Source of the DNA: Marmoricola sp. URHB0036
GTDB lineage: Bacteria; Actinomycetota; Actinomycetes; Propionibacteriales; Nocardioidaceae
Assembly (NCBI RefSeq): GCF_000426045.1
Contig: NZ_AUEP01000020.1
Span: 21,016 to 85,015 of the forward strand
Reading direction: 5' to 3'
Length of the DNA stretch: 64,000 bases
The notes under the pieces are model-generated. The model searched no databases and was not told the origin of the DNA. It was given only the letters and a program-made list of their open reading frames with translations. Made by a program: the position numbers and the translations under genes. Shown in pieces: positions 7,903-16,165 of the stretch. Numbering within the stretch: the first letter of the stretch is position 1; each line of letters begins with the position of its first letter.

Positions 7903-8919
7903 CTACTCGTCCCGGACCGGCACCGGACCGGTCGAGCCACGCACGACGAGGTGCGTCGGCAGCACCCGCGTCGGGCCCTCGACCTCGGTCTGGCGGTGCG
8001 GCAGCTGCTGGACCAGCACCTCGACCGCCCGTGCGCCGGCATCGGCGGTGCGCTCGGCGAGCGTGGTGAGGGTCGGCTGGCAGAACTCGGCTCCGAACAC
8101 GTCGTCGAACCCGACCACGCTGACGTCCTCAGGCACGCGGTGACCGCGCTCGGCCAGCCGACGCATCACCCCGATCGCGAGCATGTCGTTGTGGCACACG
8201 ACTGCGGTGGCACCCGACGCGACCGCTGCGTCGACGGCGGCCGGTCCTCCTCCCAGGGTCGGCATGTAGGGCCCGAACCTGCGGGCCTCCATCCCCTTCT
8301 CCGCGGCCGCCGCCTGCAGTCCGTGCCAGCGACGGGCGCCCGACCACGACTCCGCGGGGCCGCCGGCGAAGACGAAGGATCGGTGGCCGTACGACGCGAG
8401 GTGGTCGACGATCTGCCTCGTCCCGGAGTCGTAGTCGGCCACCACACATCCGAGTCCTGCGGTGGCCCGGTTGACCAGCGCGATCGGGCTGCGCTCGGCG
8501 GCGGCGCGCAGCTCGTCGTCGGTGAGCCGCGAGGCGCTGATCACGAACCCGTCCACGGCACGCTCGAGGCGGCGTACGAGCTCGGCCTCGGCGGTCGGGT
8601 TCTCGGCGGTGTCGCCCAGGACCAGCGTCAGCCCGGCCGCCGCCGCCGCGCGCTCGGCGCCCTTGATGACCCCCGAGAAGTAGGGGTTGGTGATGTCGGG
8701 GACCAGCAACGCGATGGTGCGGGTGCGCCCGGACCCGAGCGCCTGCGCCGTCGGGTTGGGCACGTAGCCGAGCTCCTCGGCCACCCGCAGGACGTGCGCG
8801 CGGGTGCGGTGGTTGATGCGCTGCGGGCGGGTGAACGCGCGCGACACGGTCGAAGCTGCCACCCCGGCCGCCTCGGCGACGTCGTTCAGGGTCGGGCGAC
8901 GCTGCGGCACGGGACCCAT
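7903..8919 (-). CDS. LacI-family repressor of the shikimate/quinate operon
   Basis: A 338-residue LacI/GalR regulator. The N-terminal HTH (LNDVAEAAGVAASTVSRAF, about residues 9-27) is followed by the hinge YVPNPTAQALGSGRT and a periplasmic-binding-protein-like effector domain (IALLVPDITNPYFSG to GFDDVFGAEFCQP). It is divergent from the transporter gene of a shikimate catabolic operon and likely responds to a pathway metabolite. ATG 8919 is chosen because the HTH begins right after it and a TATGGT -10 box ends 6 bases before it. A strong LacI-type palindrome lies in the divergent region. Confidence 0.85.
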   Translation of the reverse strand: MGPVPQRRPTLNDVAEAAGVAASTVSRAFTRPQRINHRTRAHVLRVAEELGYVPNPTAQALGSGRTRTIALLVPDITNPYFSGVIKGAERAAAAAGLTLVLGDTAENPTAEAELVRRLERAVDGFVISASRLTDDELRAAAERSPIALVNRATAGLGCVVADYDSGTRQIVDHLASYGHRSFVFAGGPAESWSGARRWHGLQAAAAEKGMEARRFGPYMPTLGGGPAAVDAAVASGATAVVCHNDMLAIGVMRRLAERGHRVPEDVSVVGFDDVFGAEFCQPTLTTLAERTADAGARAVEVLVQQLPHRQTEVEGPTRVLPTHLVVRGSTGPVPVRDE

Positions 8920-8940
8920 GCGGCCACCATATGGCAAGAA

Positions 8941-8958
8941 ATGGCAAACGCTTGCCAT
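8941..8958. promoter_or_regulatory. LacI-family operator
   Basis: An 18-bp near-perfect palindrome, ATGGCAAACGCTTGCCAT, with the central CG-containing core typical of LacI/GalR operators. An extra half-site, TGGCAA, lies just left at 8932-8937. It is 85 bases upstream of the transporter start and 22 bases from the LacI start, so it can control both genes. Confidence 0.75.
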
Positions 8959-9042
8959 GTGACCGGCGCCACTCCTACGTTCCGGGGAACCAGACCCGAT
9001 CGGGACGGCAAGCGGCCGGTCGAGAGCAGGAGAAGTGGCCCG

Positions 9043-10395
9043 ATGAACACACCTTCCGACCTCGTCAGGACTCCCCGCCGGGCGGCGGTGGCTGCCTGGT
9101 TCGGCAGCGCACTCGAGTACTACGACCTCGCCATCTACGGCACCGCCGCGGCGCTGGTCTTCCCGGACATCTTCTTCCCCGAGGGCAACGACTCCGCCGC
9201 CACGATCGCTGCCTTTGCGACCTTCGGCGTGGCGTACGTCGCTCGGCCGATCGGCTCGTTCCTGATGGGCCACATCGGAGACCGCCTCGGTCGCAAGACG
9301 ATCATGGTCGGCACGCTGCTGCTGATGGGCACCTCGACGTTCCTGGTCGGTTGCCTCCCGACGTACCACCAGGTGGGGCTGCTGGCTCCCACGCTGCTCG
9401 TCATCCTGCGACTGCTGCAGGGTCTCTCCGCCGCCGGCGAGCAGGCCGGCGCCAACTCGATGTCCTTCGAGCACGCACCGGACAACGAGCGCGGGTTCTT
9501 CACCAGCTTCACCCTCAGCGGGACCCAGGGCGGCCAGGTGCTGGCGCCCGCCGTGTTCCTCCCGCTCGCCGCCGTGCTCTCCGACGACCAGCTGCAGGCA
9601 TGGGGCTGGCGGGTGCCGTTCCTGCTCAGCGCGATCGTGGTCTTCGTGGGCCTCTACATCAGGCTCAAGCTCGAGGAGACCCCGGAGTTCCGCGCCGAGG
9701 AGCAGCAGGACGAGGTGGCCAAGGCTCCCCTCGGCGTCCTGTTCCGCGACCACTGGCAGAACGTGCTGCGCGTCTTCTTCGCCGCCTTCATCGCGATGGT
9801 CAACACGATGTTCCAGGTCTTCGCACTGAACTTCGCCACCTCCGACGACTTCGGCATCGGCTTCAGCAACACCTTCATGCTGTGGCTCGCCATCGTGGCC
9901 AACCTGGTCGCGATCTGCACCATCCCGTTCTGGGCCCGGCTCTCCGACCGGGTCGGCCGCAAGCCGGTGTTCGTCACCGGCGTGCTCGGCAGCGCGGTCC
10001 TGGTGACGGCCTTCCTGGGTGCCATCTCGTCGGGCAGCCACGCGCTGACCTTCGGGCTCGGCGTGCTGCTGGCCGGCGTCGTCTACAGCATGCCGAACGC
10101 GGTGTGGCCGGCGACGTACGCCGAGTACTTCCCGACCCGCGTCCGCCTCTCCGGGATGGCCATCGGCACCCAGTTCGGCTTCGCGCTGGCCGGCTTCACG
10201 CCGACCATCGCCGGCTGGCTGATGGACGGCAACGCCGACAACTGGGTCAAGGTCGCCGCCTTCGCGGTCGGCGCCTGCGTCATCTCGGCCGTCGCCGTCA
10301 TCACCGGTCCAGCGGCCACTCATCTCGTCGCCACTCGCAAGATCGGGGTCACCTCTCGCGCCGCGCTCCGTTCGAGCGTGGTGAGCCAGGCGTGA
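9043..10395 (+). CDS. qsuA: MHS-family shikimate/quinate transporter
   Basis: A 450-residue major facilitator of the metabolite:H+ symporter subfamily (ShiA/KgtP-like), with 12 predicted membrane helices. Family motifs are visible: WFGSALEYYDLAIYGTAAAL at the N-terminus, the loop 2-3 motif GHIGDRLGRK, and RLLQGLSAAGEQAGA. It would import shikimate, quinate or a related acid with protons. ATG 9043 follows a good SD (GCAGGAGAAG). The next gene begins inside its stop codon (GTGA). The name follows the qsu genes of Corynebacterium glutamicum and rests on context as well as family. Confidence 0.8.
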   Translation: MNTPSDLVRTPRRAAVAAWFGSALEYYDLAIYGTAAALVFPDIFFPEGNDSAATIAAFATFGVAYVARPIGSFLMGHIGDRLGRKTIMVGTLLLMGTSTFLVGCLPTYHQVGLLAPTLLVILRLLQGLSAAGEQAGANSMSFEHAPDNERGFFTSFTLSGTQGGQVLAPAVFLPLAAVLSDDQLQAWGWRVPFLLSAIVVFVGLYIRLKLEETPEFRAEEQQDEVAKAPLGVLFRDHWQNVLRVFFAAFIAMVNTMFQVFALNFATSDDFGIGFSNTFMLWLAIVANLVAICTIPFWARLSDRVGRKPVFVTGVLGSAVLVTAFLGAISSGSHALTFGLGVLLAGVVYSMPNAVWPATYAEYFPTRVRLSGMAIGTQFGFALAGFTPTIAGWLMDGNADNWVKVAAFAVGACVISAVAVITGPAATHLVATRKIGVTSRAALRSSVVSQA

Positions 10396-11246
10396 ACGAC
10401 GAGGGCTCCTTCTCCCTCGGTCTGGTCGGGTCAGGAATCGGCGGCTCGCTCACCCCGGCGATGCAGGAACGCGAGGGTCGCGAGGCCGGGCTGTCCCTGA
10501 CCTACCGGTTGATCGACGCCGACGTCCACGGCCTGACGAAGGCCGACCTGCCCGAGCTGCTGACCTGGGTACGTCGGCTCGGGTTCGACGGGGTCAACAT
10601 CACCCACCCGTTCAAGCAGGCAGTGGTGCCGCTGCTCGACGACCTCTCCGACGACGCCCGCGACCTCGGTGCCGTGAACACCGTCCTGTTCCGCGAGGGC
10701 CGGATGCTCGGACGCAACACCGACTGGTCGGGCTACGGACGAGCCTTCCGTGCCGTCCTTCCCGACGCGGTGCACGACCGGGCACTGCTCATCGGTGCCG
10801 GCGGCGCCGGTGTCGCCGTCGGGTACGGGCTGCTGCGCCAGGGGGCGACGCGGGTCGACGTGCTCGATGCGGACGAGGCGACGGCGGCCGCCTGCGTCGA
10901 CCGGCTCACCGCCCGCTTCGGGCCGGACCGGGTCGGCATCGCACGCGACCTCGAGACCGCACTGGCCGACGTGCAGGGAGTCGTCAACGCGACTCCGGTC
11001 GGCATGCTCGGCCACCCGGGCTCGGTGGTCCCGCTCGCCCGCCTGCGCAGCGACCTCTGGGTCAGCGACGTCGTCTACTTCCCGCTCGAGACCGCGCTGA
11101 TCTCAGCCTCGCGGGCACGCGGCTGCCGGGTGCTCCCCGGCGGCGGGATGGCGGTGCAACAGGCGGTCGGCGCCTTCGAGTACTTCACCGGCCGACCGGC
11201 CGACTCCGCCCGGATGGAGGCCCACTTCAAGGAGCTGACCGGCTGA
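10392..11246 (+). CDS. qsuD: shikimate/quinate dehydrogenase
   Basis: A 284-residue AroE-family enzyme that interconverts shikimate and 3-dehydroshikimate (and possibly quinate and 3-dehydroquinate). The substrate motif SLTP is at 19-22, the catalytic Lys75 is in NITHPFKQ, Asp111 is in GRNTDWSGY, and the nucleotide-binding GAGGAG is at 135-140. GTG 10392 overlaps the transporter stop by 4 bases, and its own stop shares one base with the next ATG. Operon context points to catabolism rather than aromatic amino acid synthesis. Confidence 0.85.
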   Translation: MNDEGSFSLGLVGSGIGGSLTPAMQEREGREAGLSLTYRLIDADVHGLTKADLPELLTWVRRLGFDGVNITHPFKQAVVPLLDDLSDDARDLGAVNTVLFREGRMLGRNTDWSGYGRAFRAVLPDAVHDRALLIGAGGAGVAVGYGLLRQGATRVDVLDADEATAAACVDRLTARFGPDRVGIARDLETALADVQGVVNATPVGMLGHPGSVVPLARLRSDLWVSDVVYFPLETALISASRARGCRVLPGGGMAVQQAVGAFEYFTGRPADSARMEAHFKELTG

Positions 11247-13063
11247 TGCGCAAGGGCATCGCGACGGTCTCCCTCAGCGGCGTGCTCCAGGACACGCTCG
11301 GCGCCGCCGCCGGCGCCGGGTTCGACGCGATCGAGCTCTTCGACAACGACCTGATCGGGTCACCGCTCGCGCCCCGCGAGGTGGCGTCGCGCTGCGCTGA
11401 CCTCGGACTGGAGATCGCGCTGTTCCAGCCGATCCGTGATGTCGAGGGTGTGCCCCCGGACGCCTTCGAGACTGTGCTGCACCGACTGCGCACCAAGCTC
11501 GGCGTGATGGCCGAGCTGGGTACGACGACCCTGCTGGCCTGCTCGAACGCCAGCGCCGGGGCGGTCGACGACCTCGACCTCACCGCCGAGCAGCTGCACC
11601 GCGTCGGGGAGGTCAGCGCGGAGGCCGGCGTGACCGTGGCCTTCGAGGCGCTCGCCTGGGGACGCCACGTCCATCGCCTGGCTCAGGCCTGGGAGGCGGT
11701 CGTCCGCGCCGATCACCCTGCGATCACCCTCGCGGTCGACACCTTCCACGTGCTCGCGCGTGGCGACGACGGCTCCGCGCTGGACGGGATCCCCGGGGAC
11801 CGCATCGGCTTCCTCCAGGTCGCCGATGCTCCGTGGCTGGACATGAACCTGCTCGAGTGGAGTCGGCACCACCGCTGCTTCCCAGGCCAGGGCACGCTCG
11901 ACGTGACCGGGGTGGTGGCGGCGACGCTGGCCGCCGGATACCGCGGTCCCCTCTCGCTCGAGGTGTTCAGCGACGTGGTCCGCGAGACAGACCCCGACGT
12001 GACGGCGCGCGACGCGATGCGGTCGCTGGTCTTCCTCGAGGACGAGCTGGCGCGCGTCGTACCTCCGATCGAGGGGGCCACGGTCAGCGCCGCTCCTGCC
12101 GTCGCGACCCGCACCGACGCCGCCTTCCTCGAGCTCGCCTGCACACCCGGTGACGACCATGTCGACAAGCTGCTCGACGCCCTCGGTTTCGCGCTGGCCG
12201 GTCGTCACCGATCCAAGCCCGTCGCCTGGTGGCGCAACGGCGAGGCGCATGTCGTCGTCAACGAGGCGGCGGGCGAGTCCGACACCAACCATGCGTCCGC
12301 CCTGGGCCTGGCCGCGCGACCGGTGGAGGCGGTCGCAGCACGGGCCCGGGCGCTGCTCTGGCCCGAGGTGGACTCCACGCGCGGGACGGGTGAGGCGATG
12401 CTGCCGGGGATCGCGTCACCGTCCGGCCTGCACGTCTTCGTCAGCGACACCCCGGGGCACGGCGACCACTGGCAGGGCGACTTCGTGCCGACGAGTGCCG
12501 GCGGTGCCGGTTTCTCCACCGGCCTCGACCACGTCGTCATCTCCGTCTCCCCCTTGCAGCTCAACGAGGAGATGGCCTTCTTCCGGACGGTGTTCGGCTT
12601 CGCTCCGGAGTCGCCCGAGGAGTTCATGGAACCGCATGGTCGGCTGCGCAGCATCGCGTTGCGACCAACCGCGGGCGACGTACGCATCGTGCTCAACGTG
12701 ACCGAGGCATCACCGCAGAGCGCGCACCCGCACGGCGTCACCCAGGTGGCGCTGCGGTGCGACGACGTGGCGACCGCCGTCGCCAGCCTGCGCTCGCGAG
12801 GCGTGCCGTTGATGCGCGTCCCGGACAACTACTACGCCGATCTCGACGCCCGGTTCGGGCTGCCGACGGAGGTCCTGGACCACCTCCGCGAGCACCAGCT
12901 GCTCTACGACCGGGTGGGGGACGCCGAGCTGTTGCACGCGTTCACCGAGGACCTCGGCACCGGGTTCCACGTCGAGCTGCTCGAGCGGCGCGGTGGGTAC
13001 GACGGGTACGGCAGCCCCAACACCTTCGTGCGACTGGTCTCGCAGCTCGGCGGCAACCCGTGA
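11246..13063 (+). CDS. qsuB: 3-dehydroshikimate dehydratase fused to an HPPD-like domain
   Basis: A 605-residue two-domain protein. Residues 1-~275 are a TIM-barrel sugar phosphate isomerase-like dehydratase. Its metal and active-site residues Glu134, Asp165, His168, Gln191 and Glu239 match the QuiC1/QsuB positions. Residues ~285-605 form two VOC modules like 4-hydroxyphenylpyruvate dioxygenase, ending in the GYDGYGSPN region. The enzyme converts 3-dehydroshikimate to protocatechuate. In the C-terminal domain the usual second iron ligand (GVxHIAL in HPPD) reads GVTQVAL, so His is replaced by Gln. The domain may therefore be structural. Confidence 0.85.
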   Translation: MRKGIATVSLSGVLQDTLGAAAGAGFDAIELFDNDLIGSPLAPREVASRCADLGLEIALFQPIRDVEGVPPDAFETVLHRLRTKLGVMAELGTTTLLACSNASAGAVDDLDLTAEQLHRVGEVSAEAGVTVAFEALAWGRHVHRLAQAWEAVVRADHPAITLAVDTFHVLARGDDGSALDGIPGDRIGFLQVADAPWLDMNLLEWSRHHRCFPGQGTLDVTGVVAATLAAGYRGPLSLEVFSDVVRETDPDVTARDAMRSLVFLEDELARVVPPIEGATVSAAPAVATRTDAAFLELACTPGDDHVDKLLDALGFALAGRHRSKPVAWWRNGEAHVVVNEAAGESDTNHASALGLAARPVEAVAARARALLWPEVDSTRGTGEAMLPGIASPSGLHVFVSDTPGHGDHWQGDFVPTSAGGAGFSTGLDHVVISVSPLQLNEEMAFFRTVFGFAPESPEEFMEPHGRLRSIALRPTAGDVRIVLNVTEASPQSAHPHGVTQVALRCDDVATAVASLRSRGVPLMRVPDNYYADLDARFGLPTEVLDHLREHQLLYDRVGDAELLHAFTEDLGTGFHVELLERRGGYDGYGSPNTFVRLVSQLGGNP

Positions 13064-13103
13064 CCGGGCGTGTGGGCCGGCCCAGGTGGGGTACGCCCCC
13101 AAG

Positions 13104-13460
13104 GTGACCTCTGCCGACTCCCCGTCCTCCGCCCAGGAACCACGTCCCGAGGACGACCCGGTCTCCGAGCACGAGCCATCGGCGCGCCCAGCGGGCCAGC
13201 CCGACCCCCTTCGCGGGTCACGCACCAGCGGGTTCTGGTCCGCCGTACTCCTGCTCGTCGTGCTCCTGCTCCTGCTGGCCGTGTTCATCCTGCAGAACAC
13301 CCAGAAGGTGGAGGTCTCGTTCTTCGGCTGGGACGGCCACGCGCCGCTCGCCGCGACGCTGCTGCTCGCGGCCGTTGCCGGCGCCGCGGTCGTCGCTGCG
13401 GCCGGCGTCCTGCGCATCCTCCAGCTGCGGCGACGGGTCAAGCGCGGACGCAAGGCCTAG
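13104..13460 (+). CDS. LapA-domain small membrane protein
   Basis: A 118-residue protein. A hydrophilic, Pro/Glu-rich N-terminus of ~40 residues is followed by two membrane helices with the LapA-type connection FILQNTQKVEVSFFGW, then a basic tail (RRRVKRGRKA). LapA-domain proteins are inner-membrane proteins of poorly known role, linked to LPS assembly in Gram-negatives. GTG 13104 is the only start that gives a normal N-terminus, with AGGTGGGG some 13 bases upstream. It starts a run of small membrane protein genes. Confidence 0.7.
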   Translation: MTSADSPSSAQEPRPEDDPVSEHEPSARPAGQPDPLRGSRTSGFWSAVLLLVVLLLLLAVFILQNTQKVEVSFFGWDGHAPLAATLLLAAVAGAAVVAAAGVLRILQLRRRVKRGRKA

Positions 13461-13561
13461 CAGCGCCCCGTTTGCCCCATGTCGGATCGGGGCACCCTTC
13501 CGCAGGTCGGCCGCTCGGGCTCCGGCCAGTCACCACACCACCAACCGGACGGAGTCTCACC

Positions 13562-13651
13562 ATGTTGTGGACCATTCTCGTCATCCTGGTCATCATCGCC
13601 CTCGTGCTCTTCATCCTCGGTCGCGTCCGGGGACGCCGCGGCGGCGTCTGA
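13562..13651 (+). CDS. 29-residue single-helix membrane peptide
   Basis: It encodes MLWTILVILVIIALVLFI followed by a short basic tail (GRVRGRRGGV): one membrane helix with a positive C-terminus. An SD (GGAG) lies about 10 bases before the ATG. Its position between two other small membrane protein genes and its clean topology support it as a real small protein. Function unknown. Confidence 0.55.
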   Translation: MLWTILVILVIIALVLFILGRVRGRRGGV

Positions 13652-13672
13652 GCCGAGGCACACCCACTGCAC

Positions 13673-13698
13673 GATTGAGGTCCCCTCCCCCGGGGTAG
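13673..13698 (+). promoter_or_regulatory. stress sigma factor (SigB/SigF-like) promoter candidate
   Basis: GATT at 13673-13676 and GGGTAG at 13693-13698 are separated by 16 bases, fitting GNTT-N14-16-GGGTA, the pattern of general-stress sigma factors in actinobacteria. It lies 53 bases upstream of a GlsB/YeaQ family stress protein. Confidence 0.45.
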
Positions 13699-13750
13699 TG
13701 GCTAGAAGAGGTCGCGAGACCCGCGGCCGCACCCTGGGGAGGGAACCGAC

Positions 13751-14044
13751 ATGAGTGTCATCGGCGTCATCATCGCGGGCATCATCATCGGGTTGCTGGG
13801 AAAGTTCGTGGCACCCGGAGACAAGGACAACATTCCGATCTGGCTCACGGTGCTCTGCGGCATCGGCGGAGTCCTGATCGGCTGGTACGTGTACGCCGCC
13901 TTCGGCGGGGACACGACCTCCGGTGTCGACTGGGTGCGCTGGCTCGTGGCGATCGTGGTCTCGTCGGTCCTCGTCGTGATCGCGTCCACCATCACCGGCC
14001 GGAACACCTCGAAGACGTCCCGGCTCAAGTCCAAGCTCAGCTGA
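13751..14044 (+). CDS. GlsB/YeaQ/YmgE family stress membrane protein
   Basis: A 97-residue protein with three membrane helices and the family hallmark GIIIGLLGKFVAPG near the N-terminus and GIGGVLIGWYV in the second helix. A short Lys/Ser-rich tail follows (TSRLKSKLS). The family is induced in general stress responses. A strong SD (GGGGAGGGA) precedes the ATG, and a SigB/SigF-like promoter lies upstream. Confidence 0.8.
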   Translation: MSVIGVIIAGIIIGLLGKFVAPGDKDNIPIWLTVLCGIGGVLIGWYVYAAFGGDTTSGVDWVRWLVAIVVSSVLVVIASTITGRNTSKTSRLKSKLS

Positions 14045-14062
14045 GACGCCGGAGCACGCGCG

Positions 14063-14398
14063 ATGAGAATCCTCCGCGGACTGCTCGGTGCCTTGCTCTG
14101 GATCCTTGCCGGCCTGCTCGGCCTCGTGGCCCTGCTGCTGTGCGTCACGATCATCCTGCTGCCGCTCGGCATTCCGCTGCTGCGCCTGGCGCGATCGCTG
14201 TTCGCCACGTCGGTGCGGCTGATGCTGCCGAGGGCGGTGGCGCATCCGGTCAAGGAATCCAGGCGCAAGGGTCGCAAGCTCGCACCCGATCCGCCTGATC
14301 TCTCAGGCCGGACGGCGAAGGTCCGCAAGAAGGCCGGCAAGAAGATCCGCAAGCAGGGCAGGAAGGTCACCGGCCGTCAAAGGAAGCTGTTCGCCTGA
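14063..14398 (+). CDS. small membrane protein with basic C-terminal tail
   Basis: A 111-residue protein. The first ~60 residues form one or two hydrophobic helices (LLGALLWILAGLLGLVALLL and ITIILLPLGIPLL-like). The rest is a highly basic tail of Lys/Arg repeats (KKAGKKIRKQGRK). Such a tail could bind nucleic acid or anionic lipid. It follows the GlsB-type gene by 18 bases, probably in the same transcript. I do not recognise the family. Confidence 0.6.
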   Translation: MRILRGLLGALLWILAGLLGLVALLLCVTIILLPLGIPLLRLARSLFATSVRLMLPRAVAHPVKESRRKGRKLAPDPPDLSGRTAKVRKKAGKKIRKQGRKVTGRQRKLFA

Positions 14399-14428
14399 GC
14401 TGCCAGGTCGCTGCCTAGGCTGGACGGC

Positions 14429-15676
14429 GTGACCCCGCCTGGAACCATCCGCCGGACGCCACCGGCGTGGACCCCGTGGCGGACGGTGGTCGCCTTCGGG
14501 GTGGTCAGCCTCGCCGGCGACATGGTCTACGAGGGGATGCGCTCGGTGGCCGGGCCGTTCCTGGCGTCCCTGGGCGCGTCGGCCCTGGCCGTCGGACTCA
14601 TCACCGGCGCCGGCGAAGCGATCGCCCTGGTGCTGCGACTCTTCTCCGGCCCGTACGCCGACCACGGCGGTCGCTACTGGTCGCTGACCATCCTCGGCTA
14701 TGCGATGACGGCGATCTGCGTCCCACTGCTCGCGGTGACACCGTTCGTCGGCAGCATCGGGCTGGCCCTGGCCGCGACGCTGATCCTGCTCGAGCGCGCC
14801 GGCAAGGCCATCCGGAGCCCGTCGAAGTCCACTCTGCTTGCCCGAGTGGCTGTCTCGGTCGGACGCGGCCGTGGGTTCGCCGTACACAAGGCGCTCGACC
14901 AGGTCGGGGCGTTCGCCGGTCCGCTTCTCGTCGCCGGTGTGATCGCCCTGGTCGGGGTGACCTGGCCCGCCTTCGCCGTACTGGCCGTCCCGGGGGCCGC
15001 CTGCATGGTGCTGCTGTTCAGCCTCAAGCGCCACACCGACGACCCCGAGAACGCTCACGAGGTCGCGTCCGCCCCCGACGCAGCTCCCGCGCCGGTGAGC
15101 ACGATCGTCGAACCCCGGGCCCTGTCCGTGCAGTTCTACGCGTTCGCCACCTCGTGCGCCCTGGGCACCTTGGGGTTGATGACGTTCGGCGTCATCTCCT
15201 TCCACCTCGTCGACGCCGGGCTGGTCAGCACTGCGGTGGTGCCGCTGATCTACGCCGCGGCGATGGCGACCGAGGCCGTGGCCGCGCTGGTGACCGGGTT
15301 CGCCTACGACCGCTGGGGGGCGGCGGTCCTGTACACCTTGCCGGTCACCATCGTCGCCGTACCGGCGCTCACCCTGGCCCATGCGCTCACCGTCGTACTC
15401 GCCGGGGTGCTGCTGTGGGGCGCGGTGACCGGTGTCCAGGACTCCACGGTCAAGGCGCTCGTGGCCGACCTGGTCCCACAACGCCGCCTCGCCACCGCCT
15501 ACGGCGTCTTCGCTGCCTTCCAGGGTGTCGCCGCGCCCGCCGGCGGAGTGCTCGCGGGCGGGCTGTACACCGAGCACCGCATCCTGCTCGTGGTCCTCGT
15601 CGGCCTGCTGCAGCTGTGTTCCGCAGTCCTGCTCGTCCTCGCACTTCGCCGCCATCACCAGGACGTCCCGGCTTGA
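14429..15676 (+). CDS. major facilitator superfamily transporter
   Basis: A 415-residue MFS permease with about 12 helices. It resembles the YfkF/MFS_1-type exporters that carry MVYEGMRSVAGPFLASLG in the first helix. A cytosolic loop at about residues 203-232 (DDPENAHEVASAPDAAP) separates the halves. The GTG start lies 7 bases after TAGGCT, a leaderless promoter pattern. The substrate is unknown. There is no associated drug-resistance regulator. Confidence 0.75.
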   Translation: MTPPGTIRRTPPAWTPWRTVVAFGVVSLAGDMVYEGMRSVAGPFLASLGASALAVGLITGAGEAIALVLRLFSGPYADHGGRYWSLTILGYAMTAICVPLLAVTPFVGSIGLALAATLILLERAGKAIRSPSKSTLLARVAVSVGRGRGFAVHKALDQVGAFAGPLLVAGVIALVGVTWPAFAVLAVPGAACMVLLFSLKRHTDDPENAHEVASAPDAAPAPVSTIVEPRALSVQFYAFATSCALGTLGLMTFGVISFHLVDAGLVSTAVVPLIYAAAMATEAVAALVTGFAYDRWGAAVLYTLPVTIVAVPALTLAHALTVVLAGVLLWGAVTGVQDSTVKALVADLVPQRRLATAYGVFAAFQGVAAPAGGVLAGGLYTEHRILLVVLVGLLQLCSAVLLVLALRRHHQDVPA

Positions 15677-15752
15677 GACAGGTGGAACCGACCACGTGGC
15701 GACGAGACCACGAACCGGTGGCGGTCCACCGCCACCTAGGATGGCGGCCACC

Positions 15753-16154
15753 ATGACAGCGCCCCACGAGACTGCGACCGCGCCGAGCGTGTTCGTCGTC
15801 GACGACGAGCCCGACCTGCGCATGCTCGCGCGGACCATCCTCGAGCGCGGTGGGTTCAGCATCGCGGCGGAGGCCGCAGACGGCCTGGAGGCGCTCGAAC
15901 ACTTCCGCGAGCTCGATCCCCCGCCGACCCCGTCGGTCGTGCTCCTCGACAACCGGATGCCGGGTCTCACCGGACTCGAGGTGGCCGAGCAGATGCTGGT
16001 CCACCACCCGGGGCAGGTGATCATCCTGTTCTCGGCCCACCTCGACAGCACCGTGCAGGAGCAGGCGCGCACCATCGGCATCACCGCGTGCGTCTCGAAG
16101 GCACAGGCCACGCGCCTCCCGGAGATCATCCGGAACCTGCTCGACCAGCACTGA
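15753..16154 (+). CDS. single-domain response regulator
   Basis: A 133-residue protein consisting of a receiver domain only. Acidic pocket VVDDEPD at about 15-21, phospho-acceptor Asp66 in LLDNRMPG, Ser in LFSAH and Lys in VSKAQ are all present. With no output domain it may act by protein interaction or as a phosphate sink. ATG 15753 is chosen because AGGATGG lies 9 bases upstream; ATG 15741 is also in frame. There is no kinase adjacent. It ends 11 bases from the convergent chromate transporter gene. Confidence 0.8.
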   Translation: MTAPHETATAPSVFVVDDEPDLRMLARTILERGGFSIAAEAADGLEALEHFRELDPPPTPSVVLLDNRMPGLTGLEVAEQMLVHHPGQVIILFSAHLDSTVQEQARTIGITACVSKAQATRLPEIIRNLLDQH

Positions 16155-16165
16155 GGTCGCGGCGC

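Noticed and set aside
8920..10323. Upstream extension of the LacI frame to an 806-codon frame
   Set aside because: The part beyond 8919 is antisense to the transporter and has low-complexity charged composition. The LacI HTH begins at ATG 8919.
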